From the NCBI RefSeq assembly GCF_014695975.1, contig NZ_JACJPI010000073.1, forward strand, positions 146,537 to 210,536: a DNA stretch of 64,000 nucleotides, in the 5' to 3' direction. Positions within the stretch are counted from its first letter, which is position 1. Each line of letters begins with the position of its first letter. The notes under the pieces were generated by a model that worked only from the letters and a program-made list of their open reading frames with translations, had not been told where the DNA came from and did no database searches. Origin of the DNA: Leptolyngbya sp. FACHB-321 (GTDB taxonomy: Bacteria; Cyanobacteriota; Cyanobacteriia; Leptolyngbyales; Leptolyngbyaceae). Position numbers and translations under genes: made by a program. Shown piece by piece: positions 7,161 to 15,316 of this stretch.

Positions 7161-9398
7161 TTACTGCGTGTGAATTTTCCACATTTGCTCGTAAGCGTTT
7201 TCCATTTCGCGGGTAAATTGTTTAGCATTCCAAAGGGGTGAGGTATGTCTAGACTGGCGCAGCTTCCAGACAGCTTGCTGTCGCAGTTGAGTATCACTAC
7301 CTAACCGAACGCCCCACTCTACATACTCCTCGTCCGTCCAAGCAATGCCTTCGGTAATACCTGCATTTACCATCATGGTGTAGCTGTTACGAGCAGCAAA
7401 TTGCTCACCAACGCGAGTGACAAGCGGAATTCCCATCCAAAGCGTTTCTAGAGTGGTTGTCGCACCGTTATAGGGAAATGTGTCTAGTACAACATCAGCA
7501 ATAGTTAAATTGGCTCGATGAATCGCTTCTGATTCAACCCCTCCTAAGAAGCGTAAGCGATCGCTGCTAATCCCTTCTGCTTCAGCAATCTCAGTAAAAA
7601 AGCGTTTAATTGAATCTCCGTCTGCTAAACCTTTAATAAGAAAATAGCTATTTGGTACTTGTGCAAGGATTCTCATTTGCAGCCGCGCTGTCTCGGCATG
7701 GCGTTTGTAGCCCTTCTGAGCGCTCAGATATACAACTGCATCTTCAGGGATGTTGAGATCGTCGCGACGAAGCGTCGGTACGGCAACTTCAAACCCATCC
7801 ACCGCAATGTAGGTTTGAGGTAAGCGCCAAATTTTTTCGGGGTAATAGTCCTGTGCCCAATCCGGCAACACGTAAGGATCAGCAATACAGTAGTCAACTG
7901 ATGGCAAACCAGAGGCATCCCAACCTAACCAGGTAACTTGAATAGGCGCAGGCTTGAGCGCCAGCAAATCACTGTTCAAATCTAGAGTCAGGCTGTCTAG
8001 ATCAACCAAAATATCAATTTGGTCCTCATAAATCTGGTCAGCCAAACCAGAAATACTATTAGAGCAATCAACGCCTAACTTACAAGCCTTCTCAACCTGA
8101 TTAACGTACCAGTCATGCAGTGGGTCGTTCTGTCGATTGTTAATGAAGTAACCATGCATCTGAAAGCGATCGCGATCGTGGTACCGCAGCAGCCACCGGG
8201 CTAACCAGCCCACAGAATGCGTTCCCATGCAGTGAGAGAGATAGCCTATTTTCAGGCGATCAGTAGAGCGACTGCCGTGATGGAGTTTTTGGGGTTGCCG
8301 ATACCGCTCTACTCGATCTGGGTGTTGATTTCGGATGTAGTCATGACATAATGCCGAAGCACGATTTTGAATGGAGCGGGTTTCTCTTAAGTCGTCTTTA
8401 AAGTACGGCAGGAAGTAAGTCGAAGTAAATAAACGGCTGACATGGGCAGGTTTGGCATCTTTCAGTGTCTCAGCACTTAGTGAGGTGAGCAATTGTTTGT
8501 GCCGCTCAAGCGTTTCCAATGATTCTTGCCAATAGCCTCCTGCTGTCATCAACCCCCGTAGCACAAGAAAGTTAGAGAAAATTTTCTCAACCAAACTATC
8601 TGTCAAGCCATACAGTCGTTTCGCTACTTCAATGCCTTTGTCGTAGTAACCCGCATTCTGATAAAACGGTGCCAAATGACCTAGCACTTCTACATTGTCA
8701 GACTCCAGACGTAGATACTGTTCTAGTAGATGTGCTGCAAGTAGGGGAAAACCTTCTGAAAAGCCAATTTTAAGTGCAGCAGGCAACAGAACCACTAGGA
8801 GTGGTTGATACTGCTCAACCGCTTCAATGTTCGGTAGGCAGGCTTCTGTAAAATCAAGAATAATCGGGTCTGGTGCAAGCGCTTCCAAAACATTTTTCAA
8901 CGACTGCAACAACAAATCAAAGTCAACGCTGATGTGTTGCTCTTGAAGTTGCTGCATTATATCTAAATCACGCAAGTCGTCGCTATTGAAATTATCTAAA
9001 GCGATCGCGCCTTGAATAAGGTGCAGCAAATTAGCGATGTTATTCGGCTGAATTTCCCGAATGTACTGCCGGATTGTCCAGGCAACAGAGTATTCTTGAC
9101 CTGCCTCGCGCCGCTCTGCCTCAGTTAGCAACACTTGAAGGAGTTCGGTAGTCCACTGCTCAATTTGCTCCGGTTCGCCATCTGACATACCAAACAGCCA
9201 TGTGGTCTGTGCTTCGCCCTCCTGCCCCTGCAACAGCAACAGCAATCCTAAATGCCAGTAGTGTGCTTTGACCTCAGGTTCAGCCTCGATCGCCTGTTCA
9301 TAGAACTGACTCGCCTGTCTGTAGTCGGCTTGCAGCAACCATTGATAAGCTTTGGGTTGCCATGTGACTGGGTTTGACAAATTAGAGGTAGCACTCAT
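7161..9398 (-). CDS. TPR/GT41 O-GlcNAc transferase-like glycosyltransferase
   Basis: A 745-residue protein of the OGT/SPINDLY type. Residues 1 to about 370 are helical repeats (YRQASQFYEQAIEAEPEV is a clear TPR; LLEQYLRLESDNVEVLGHLA another). The catalytic part begins at KIGYLSHCMGTHSVGW and includes PIQVTWLGWDASGLPSVDY, VVYLSAQKGYKRHAETA, DVVLDTFPYNGATTTLETLW and GIPLVTRVG, the GT41 nucleotide-sugar binding block. Such enzymes transfer a sugar to Ser/Thr of proteins in the cytosol. It faces the two FkbM genes and follows a type IV pilin on the same strand, so pilin or another surface protein is a plausible substrate (inference). Length is normal for bacterial members. Confidence 0.9.
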   Translation of the reverse strand: MSATSNLSNPVTWQPKAYQWLLQADYRQASQFYEQAIEAEPEVKAHYWHLGLLLLLQGQEGEAQTTWLFGMSDGEPEQIEQWTTELLQVLLTEAERREAGQEYSVAWTIRQYIREIQPNNIANLLHLIQGAIALDNFNSDDLRDLDIMQQLQEQHISVDFDLLLQSLKNVLEALAPDPIILDFTEACLPNIEAVEQYQPLLVVLLPAALKIGFSEGFPLLAAHLLEQYLRLESDNVEVLGHLAPFYQNAGYYDKGIEVAKRLYGLTDSLVEKIFSNFLVLRGLMTAGGYWQESLETLERHKQLLTSLSAETLKDAKPAHVSRLFTSTYFLPYFKDDLRETRSIQNRASALCHDYIRNQHPDRVERYRQPQKLHHGSRSTDRLKIGYLSHCMGTHSVGWLARWLLRYHDRDRFQMHGYFINNRQNDPLHDWYVNQVEKACKLGVDCSNSISGLADQIYEDQIDILVDLDSLTLDLNSDLLALKPAPIQVTWLGWDASGLPSVDYCIADPYVLPDWAQDYYPEKIWRLPQTYIAVDGFEVAVPTLRRDDLNIPEDAVVYLSAQKGYKRHAETARLQMRILAQVPNSYFLIKGLADGDSIKRFFTEIAEAEGISSDRLRFLGGVESEAIHRANLTIADVVLDTFPYNGATTTLETLWMGIPLVTRVGEQFAARNSYTMMVNAGITEGIAWTDEEYVEWGVRLGSDTQLRQQAVWKLRQSRHTSPLWNAKQFTREMENAYEQMWKIHTQ

Positions 9399-9739
9399 GG
9401 GCAGTTACAGTGGGGGTAGATAGGGGGAGCAGCCATTAAACGGTGACAAAGGGCTGTCAGGTCTAGCACAGACACGAGTAAAAGCAGGTAGGAGAGAAAT
9501 TAGAAAAAAGCAGAGAAACCAGACTCAAAGTCAAGCCGATTCGCGTTCAAAATGCTTACATTAAAACAGTTAGTCTAGCGCTACAGTTTTGTAGTTAATT
9601 CAGTATCACCACTGAATCCCTAAAAAAAGAAACGGCAATAGGAACAAGCCCATTGCCGTTTAGCGAAACAAACATATAGAGGAACCAAAGCAGACTAAAT
9701 GCCCCCTTCCGATCCCTCTACATGTTAGCCGCAAAGGGT
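9399..9739. other. Intergenic region between pilin and OGT-like gene
   Basis: About 340 bases with no supported gene. It holds the pilin terminator described separately, and presumably the promoter of the OGT-like gene on the minus strand, which I could not place with confidence. Confidence 0.6.
9621..9661 (-). terminator. Rho-independent terminator of the pilin gene
   Basis: A perfect 10-bp stem (AAACGGCAAT / ATTGCCGTTT, 12-nt loop) is followed on the minus strand by seven T residues (A-run at 9622-9628 on plus). It lies about 80 bases past the pilin stop codon, so the pilin transcript probably ends before the OGT-like gene. Confidence 0.85.
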
Positions 9740-10300
9740 TTAGTTAAGTGTAGTAAAGCTACCGCCGCAGGTAGGAGCCGCTGTCGAGGTGAACCCTAGA
9801 CCAGCAGCGCTACCTTGAGCGCCACTGTTGACAGCCGCAGCATTCGCTTCGCACAAAGTAGCAAGCGTTGTAGCTTCGCTGGTCGCTGCTACGGTACCAA
9901 CTGCTACGCCACCAGCATAGGTTTTAAGAGGCGCTTTTGGAAGTACAGTGTCAGCCCAGTTTGTCACCTGAGAACTGGTGCCGCCACCACCAGTGATGCC
10001 GTACTTGTAGTTCGTTGTTTGAGTGGCAACACCCAGACCCAAGTTGCCAAAGTCAGTCTGAGCAGCAAAGGCGTTCTTCTCCAGGTAGTAAGCTTGTTGC
10101 GCCCGGTTCATGGAACCAACGTAGGTCTTAGCTTCGGATTGCTTGGCTTTGTTTGCCTGGTTAAGGAAGGAAGGCAACGCGATAGCTGACAAAATACCGA
10201 TGATGATGATAACAACCAACAGTTCAATCAAAGTGAAGCCTTGAGCTTCTTTCTTTTGAATCAAGTGGCTCAGGAACTTTGCTTTAAATTCGGACTTCAT
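9740..10300 (-). CDS. Type IV pilin-like protein (PilA-type major or minor pilin)
   Basis: A 186-residue prepilin. A 21-residue leader ends in QG and the class III cleavage/methylation site is G21-F22 (GFTLIELLVV), with Glu at mature position 5. The hydrophobic helix runs to about residue 45. The globular part is rich in Gly, Ala, Ser and Thr, with two cysteines near the C terminus that could close a D-region loop. A strong Shine-Dalgarno (AGGAGA, 7-base spacing) precedes the ATG. A strong terminator follows, which fits a highly expressed structural gene. It would be processed by PilD and assembled at the cell envelope. The many Ser/Thr residues offer sites for O-glycosylation by the neighbouring OGT-like enzyme (inference). 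Confidence 0.92.
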   Translation of the reverse strand: MKSEFKAKFLSHLIQKKEAQGFTLIELLVVIIIIGILSAIALPSFLNQANKAKQSEAKTYVGSMNRAQQAYYLEKNAFAAQTDFGNLGLGVATQTTNYKYGITGGGGTSSQVTNWADTVLPKAPLKTYAGGVAVGTVAATSEATTLATLCEANAAAVNSGAQGSAAGLGFTSTAAPTCGGSFTTLN

Positions 10301-10322
10301 GAGAGGATCTCCTTAAAGATGC

Positions 10323-10344
10323 GGGGTTGGTGTTGGGGTTGGGG
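10323..10344 (+). promoter_or_regulatory. G-rich tract in the pilin leader
   Basis: On the plus (template) strand, three GGGG tracts and one GG tract are separated by 2-4 bases, 23-44 bases before the pilin start codon. It could form a two-tetrad or bulged G-quadruplex, and the pilin mRNA leader would be correspondingly C-rich. Folding is inferred, not shown. Confidence 0.35.
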
Positions 10345-10432
10345 TTTCTAACTCCTGAATCTAACTTGCCCACATTAGTCAGCTTTCATATCACCCCAAC
10401 GCAGAAAGTTTGGGCAATTATTTCAAAAGCTT

Positions 10433-11755
10433 TTATGCGGAGCACGCCAGCAGAATGTAGCCCAGGCTTTCGAGCGTTGTGAGGCGTTGCTGCACCCGTT
10501 CAAAACCGTTTTCAAGCGTGGTTGGTTCCAGCGTGACAGGATTGAAGGGGCAGAGAGTTTGCCACCGCTGCGCTAGAGCCGTCACGGGTTGCGGTTGCTC
10601 TAGCAGGGGCAGCAGGCAGCCTGCCATCAAGCTGTCAATGCTTACAGGCTCATCAACTATTTTGAGATGGCGGCTAATTTCAAAGGGATTTGACTGTGTA
10701 ACGCAAGCAATGAGATCTTCTTTCAGCGCTGTCGTTTTTAGCTGCGGATGGAGATGTGCGTAGGCAGTCTGCCAGGAATCGGCTGTCCATTCTGCTACTG
10801 GTGTGTAAGGTATACCCTCATGCGGATGACCACACCAGAGATCTAGCAGGCGATCGACTGGATGCAGCAGTTCAAACAGGTGTAGCTGCTCCTCTGCCGA
10901 TTTTTCGCCGATTTCCAACGTCACAGAAATGGGAAGTTCTTCAATATCGGTAAAGAGACTGAGCAGATCCCACTTTCGCCAGTTCACCATGCTAATGAAT
11001 TCCAGATCAGCCGCACGCATTGCAGCAAAAAACTCTGGAATTGTCCAACCTTTGTCACCCTGAAGCAGATAGTTGGCGAGAACAATTTCGTCATCCGTTT
11101 CAAAATTTGGGTTCCAGACCATGGATTTAAGAAAAACGTGGTTCTTCAACGATCGCATGGTTTGCCGCACCAGTTCTATATCCTCGTCCTGAGTGGTGCC
11201 GCCCATCAGCCCCACTGACTTGAAGAAGGCTTGAGCGCGAAAGTAGATCATCCGCTGCAAGGCACTGTGAAAGTTAGTGCGGATAATGCCATTTGGCTTT
11301 AAGACTGACCGCATTGCCTGAAGCCCTGCAACTGGGTCAGGTAGCAAATACAGCACTTCATCCGCATTAATATAGTCAAATTGCAGATTCAAGCTGGGCA
11401 GATCTTCAATCGAGATGGCATGAAACTCAGCGTTATGAAAGTCGTAATGCTTCAGGCGTTGTTCTGCTAGCTTGACTGATTCTGAGGAGAGATCAACGCC
11501 AACGATCGTGGCTCCTGGGTTCGCCTCTGCCAACATCAAGGACTTATAGCCAGTGCCGCAACCTGCATCCAGAATGACGGCTCCTTGCGTGTTGACGATC
11601 TGCTGATTTCTGAGATAGAAGGCTGTGGCTAAGTTGTGCGTATAAAGATTAGTGGCATCATTTTTGGGAGATTGCTCTAGCGGCACTCTTGGGTATGGAG
11701 CTTGGTCAAACTGTTGACGAACTTTTTCTAGCGCATCGATCCCTGGCTGGCTCAT
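10433..11755 (-). CDS. Class I SAM-dependent methyltransferase with C-terminal extension
   Basis: A 440-residue protein. Residues about 55-170 form a class I methyltransferase: ILDAGCGTGYKSL is motif I, GVDLSSESVKLAE the acidic strand, and FDYINADEVLYLLPDP and LKPNGIIRTN later strands. The remaining 250 residues hold a second conserved region and a C-terminal segment (SIDSLMAGCLLPLLEQPQPV) that looks like a small winged-helix or PqqD-like fold. Target unknown. It ends 132 bases upstream of the pilin on the same strand, so it is part of the pilin/glycosyltransferase neighbourhood. The ATG start fits the family. Confidence 0.82.
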   Translation of the reverse strand: MSQPGIDALEKVRQQFDQAPYPRVPLEQSPKNDATNLYTHNLATAFYLRNQQIVNTQGAVILDAGCGTGYKSLMLAEANPGATIVGVDLSSESVKLAEQRLKHYDFHNAEFHAISIEDLPSLNLQFDYINADEVLYLLPDPVAGLQAMRSVLKPNGIIRTNFHSALQRMIYFRAQAFFKSVGLMGGTTQDEDIELVRQTMRSLKNHVFLKSMVWNPNFETDDEIVLANYLLQGDKGWTIPEFFAAMRAADLEFISMVNWRKWDLLSLFTDIEELPISVTLEIGEKSAEEQLHLFELLHPVDRLLDLWCGHPHEGIPYTPVAEWTADSWQTAYAHLHPQLKTTALKEDLIACVTQSNPFEISRHLKIVDEPVSIDSLMAGCLLPLLEQPQPVTALAQRWQTLCPFNPVTLEPTTLENGFERVQQRLTTLESLGYILLACSA

Positions 11756-12366
11756 GGTTCACTCATCCTAGTGGTAAAAGACCGTGGTTTCCTGGTTGGC
11801 TTTTGGTTTAAGTCAGCATACCCATTTTTTATAAAGGCGAGCCAGGCAGTCTACATCGACTGCTGTGCACCAAAAGGATGGTTGCAATGCGCCACTACCG
11901 TCTTGCACTGCACGATCGAAGTTCTGTCGCCAAAGTGGAAGCGAAAAAAGCAACGTCTGGGGTAAACAGCTAGATGTCATGGTGGAAAACTGTGCATCAA
12001 TGCCTGAGAATGGCAAGGGATCAGACGCGAAATGGTCGATCGATCACTAACTTGAAAGCCAAAGCCTTGAAAGCCAAAGCCTAGTGAGCAGCTTAATGAC
12101 TGTGCTGAAATTTCTCTAGAGTTGCGCGACTACAGGACATCTGAGCTAGATAGCTGCCTGAGCTAGAGGACAGCGCTTGATCCCTCTATTTTCAGAGTTC
12201 AGACGGGCACCTGGACTGGTGGTGCTGTTTAGTAAGCTTCTGTGTTGTTTTTCATAAAAGTTTTTTCATCAGCCTTTTAGTTGCCGTTTATCTCAATCTT
12301 GAATCATTGCTAGAGTAAAGCCGTTGAGGTGAAAGGCTTTATGCCCTTGCTTTCCAGCACTGATGG
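11756..12366. other. Intergenic region upstream of the sensor kinase
   Basis: About 610 bases with no supported coding sequence. It contains an exact 15-bp tandem duplication (CTTGAAAGCCAAAGC at 12051-12065 and 12066-12080) and AT-rich sequence just before the kinase. No RNA gene or clear promoter was recognised. Confidence 0.6.
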
Positions 12367-13818
12367 ATGGAGCGAATGAAGAACCATTGGTATCGTGCCT
12401 TTTTCAGTGTTCGCACCCGGCTACTGGTTTGGTACTTTTTGCTAACAACGGGCACCGTCTTTATCTCGATTCAGACAACGTATAGCCTTTTCTGCGATCG
12501 CATCCGCATCCAGGCAGAAGACTCCGCGTTGCAGCAGGCGAACCAGTTTACGGTGTTAGTGCAAAAGCATCGTGAAAAAGGAAATTTAGGACCCAGTAAT
12601 ATCAGTGTGTTGTTCGATCGCTTGCTCTCTAGCTATGTGCCAACGCGGGGTGAATACATCATTACGCTGGTGGGCAATCGCGTTTATGACACCAAGCCAG
12701 CACTACCGTCGGGCTGGCTAACGCAGCACTCTAAACTGATACAAACCTGGACAACGGCGGCAGGAGAACGCCGTCAAGCTAAAGCTCAGGAGAAACAGCT
12801 TTACTACGTGGTAGAGCCTGTGACCTGGCAGGCGACCAATGAAACCGGCTTAATCGTAGTTCTGAATGACAGCACACTGGATTATCAGATTGCGCGGAGT
12901 GCGATCGGATTGGTAATGCAGGTAACGTTTGTGCTGCTGCTGATCTTCTTCTTGCTTGCCTGGTTTACGGCTGGACGGGTACTGTATCCGCTGCGGTTGC
13001 TTACAAAGACAGCACATTCCATTACCGAGTCCGATATGACTCAACGCCTTCCGGTGCAAGGTAGGGATGAAATTGCTGAGTTAGCGACCACTGTAAACGA
13101 AATGCTCGATCGCTTGCAAGCTGCCTTCGATAGCCAAAAAGAGTTTTTGAAGGATGCTAGCCATGAGCTGCGAACGCCGATCACGGTGATTCAGGGACAT
13201 CTGGAAATGCTGCAATATCAGCCAGAGAAGGATGCGTCGATCGCCCTGGTGATGGATGAGCTAGAACGCATGAGCCGTCTGGTAAACGATTTGCTGTTGC
13301 TGGCAAAAGCGGAGCGATCGGACTTTCTGCGGCTTAAGCCAGAAGAGTTGGATTGGTTGACGGAGGAGGTTTACCTCAAGGCACGGGGGCTTGCCGATCG
13401 CGCTTGGCGCTTGGAGTCAAAAGGGTTAAGCCCGATTACAGTCGATCGTCAACGGCTGACGCAAGCCGTGATGAATCTGATTCAGAATGCCATCCGACAC
13501 ACGAAACCAGGCGATCCAATTACGCTTGGTTCCTCAGTGAAGGGAGACTGTGCCTACTTATGGGTTAGCGATACGGGCGAAGGCATTGCATCCGTTGATC
13601 AAACCCGCATTTTTGAACGCTTTGTACGGGCAACGGGCGATGCTCACAGTGAGGGCTACGGCTTGGGGTTGTCGATCGTTGCAGCAATCGCTCAGGCACA
13701 TGGCGGTCGCGTGGAGCTTGCTAGCCAGGTTGGGCACGGCTCCACGTTTACGATCGCCATTCCGCTAGATGGCACGCTTACGAAACTTCCTGCGGAACGG
13801 TTAGAAATCAAAGGCTAA
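12367..13818 (+). CDS. Membrane sensor histidine kinase (orphan)
   Basis: A 483-residue sensor kinase. TM1 lies at about residues 16-38. A periplasmic domain of about 140 residues follows, then TM2 at about 180-202, a HAMP linker (PLRLLTKTAHSITESDMTQRL), HisKA with phospho-acceptor His266 (KDASHELRTPITVIQGHLE), and an HATPase domain with N box NLIQNAIRHT, DTGEGI and GYGLGLSIV. It autophosphorylates and passes phosphate to a response regulator, but none is encoded next to it. It is 143 bases upstream of an RND efflux pair on the same strand and may sense a substrate of that pump (inference). ATG 12376 is an alternative start. Confidence 0.93.
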   Translation: MERMKNHWYRAFFSVRTRLLVWYFLLTTGTVFISIQTTYSLFCDRIRIQAEDSALQQANQFTVLVQKHREKGNLGPSNISVLFDRLLSSYVPTRGEYIITLVGNRVYDTKPALPSGWLTQHSKLIQTWTTAAGERRQAKAQEKQLYYVVEPVTWQATNETGLIVVLNDSTLDYQIARSAIGLVMQVTFVLLLIFFLLAWFTAGRVLYPLRLLTKTAHSITESDMTQRLPVQGRDEIAELATTVNEMLDRLQAAFDSQKEFLKDASHELRTPITVIQGHLEMLQYQPEKDASIALVMDELERMSRLVNDLLLLAKAERSDFLRLKPEELDWLTEEVYLKARGLADRAWRLESKGLSPITVDRQRLTQAVMNLIQNAIRHTKPGDPITLGSSVKGDCAYLWVSDTGEGIASVDQTRIFERFVRATGDAHSEGYGLGLSIVAAIAQAHGGRVELASQVGHGSTFTIAIPLDGTLTKLPAERLEIKG

Positions 13819-13961
13819 CAGCAGATTAGCTGCTATCTTTTTGTAAAGTAAATATAAACTTTTTTTCACAAAGCTTTTACCGCTAATTTATCCGCCTGCT
13901 TGAAACTTCTGAATAACGATTGACGCAACGCTTTTGTTCTCTAGCCCTTTTATTGCGAACT

Positions 13962-15305
13962 ATGAACAACGTTGACCCTCAAGTTCAGACTCCTGACCCA
14001 TCTACTACTTCTGAGCCAACGAATCAGTCACCTAAGCCCAAACGCTGGGTGTGGGCAGTCGTGCTACTAATGCTAGCAACGGGTGGCATTGCGACCTGGC
14101 GATCGCTCACAGCAGGACAAACCTCAAAGCCTGCCGTTGCTCAACAAGCACCTCCACCCCGCGCCGTGGAAACGATCGCTCTCGCTGAGGGTAGTGCTGC
14201 TAGACCCGTGCAGCTATTGGGACAGGTAGAAGCAGCAGAGCGGGCAACCGTGCGCGCCCAAACCAGCGGTGTAATTCAGGAACTATTCGTGCAACCGGGT
14301 GATCGCGTTGCACCGGGCACCACGATCGCCGTGCTGGATGATGCCGACCAGCAGCTGGCGCTGGCACGAGCACAGGCACAGTTGGCACAACAGCGCAGCA
14401 ACCTGGCACGTCTAACGGTGGGGACCCGTCCCGAAATCGTTGCTCAACGCAAAGCCGCACTCAGCGCTGCCACAGCCCGCGAGCGGGAAGCGATCGACAA
14501 CCTCAGCCGCACCTCTGCGCTGGTCAAAGACGGGGCGCTGTCGCAACGGCTGCTGGTCGAGGCAAAAGCCAGCGTTGATACGGCGCGGAGCGAGCGACTC
14601 CAGGCCCAAGCACAACTGGCAGAAGCGCAGGCGGGTCCTATGCGTGAAGAAATTGAGGCGCAGCGAGCCAATGCAACGGCAGCCCAAGCAGAAGTCAATC
14701 AGGCACGGCTGACCCAACTGCGGACACAGGTAAAAGCAACGTCTGCTGGCGTGGTCGATCGACGGGTGGTCAGTCGGGGCGACTATGTAGAAAGCAACGG
14801 CGAAATTGTGTCGCTCATTGCGGGCGATCGTCTCGACATTTTCCTGGAATTACCCGAAGAGCTGACGGGCAGAGTCACGGCTGGAATGCCCATTCAGCTC
14901 ACCTCACGGGCGCTGCCCCAGTGGAAACAGCGAACCACGATTACAGCCGTCGTCCCAGCAGCAGAAGCATCCTCTCGACGGCAGCGCGTGCGCGTGCGGC
15001 TAGAGAATGCAGGACAGCGCTTGCTGCCTGGTATGGCGATCGCTGGCACGTTAGAAATGCCCGCTGATCGCCGCAGCTTTGTGGTGTCGCGTGACGTGCT
15101 GACCCAGCGACAAAATCAGTGGTTTGTGTTTGCGATCGAGGCTGGCAAAGCCAAGCAGGTTCCGGTGGAACTGGTGACGGATATGGGCGAAAGGGTTGCT
15201 ATTTACAGCAATGCTTTACGTACCGGGCAGGAAATTGTCTTACGCGGCAGCGATGGACTGCGGGACAGTGCACCTGTGAAAGTCGTTCAGAACAGCAACA
15301 GCTAG
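13962..15305 (+). CDS. RND efflux periplasmic adaptor (HlyD/membrane fusion protein)
   Basis: A membrane-fusion protein of about 447 residues. An N-terminal anchor (WVWAVVLLMLATGGIAT) is followed by a lipoyl-like half (VRAQTSGVIQELFVQPGDRV), a long Ala/Arg/Gln-rich alpha hairpin, the second lipoyl half (VKATSAGVVDRRVVSRGDYV) and beta-barrel regions. It links an inner-membrane RND pump to an outer-membrane channel. The open frame extends to a TTG at 13920, but the ATG at 13962 gives a normal short cytoplasmic N terminus. The RND pump gene starts 11 bases after its stop, so the two are co-transcribed. No TolC-type channel gene is in the window. Confidence 0.92.
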   Translation: MNNVDPQVQTPDPSTTSEPTNQSPKPKRWVWAVVLLMLATGGIATWRSLTAGQTSKPAVAQQAPPPRAVETIALAEGSAARPVQLLGQVEAAERATVRAQTSGVIQELFVQPGDRVAPGTTIAVLDDADQQLALARAQAQLAQQRSNLARLTVGTRPEIVAQRKAALSAATAREREAIDNLSRTSALVKDGALSQRLLVEAKASVDTARSERLQAQAQLAEAQAGPMREEIEAQRANATAAQAEVNQARLTQLRTQVKATSAGVVDRRVVSRGDYVESNGEIVSLIAGDRLDIFLELPEELTGRVTAGMPIQLTSRALPQWKQRTTITAVVPAAEASSRRQRVRVRLENAGQRLLPGMAIAGTLEMPADRRSFVVSRDVLTQRQNQWFVFAIEAGKAKQVPVELVTDMGERVAIYSNALRTGQEIVLRGSDGLRDSAPVKVVQNSNS

Positions 15306-15316
15306 AGGATACTGCG

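Noticed and set aside
15119..15316. N-terminal extension of the RND pump
   Set aside because: It overlaps the adaptor gene in another frame, and its translation is unlike any RND pump; the ATG at 15317 gives the family start.
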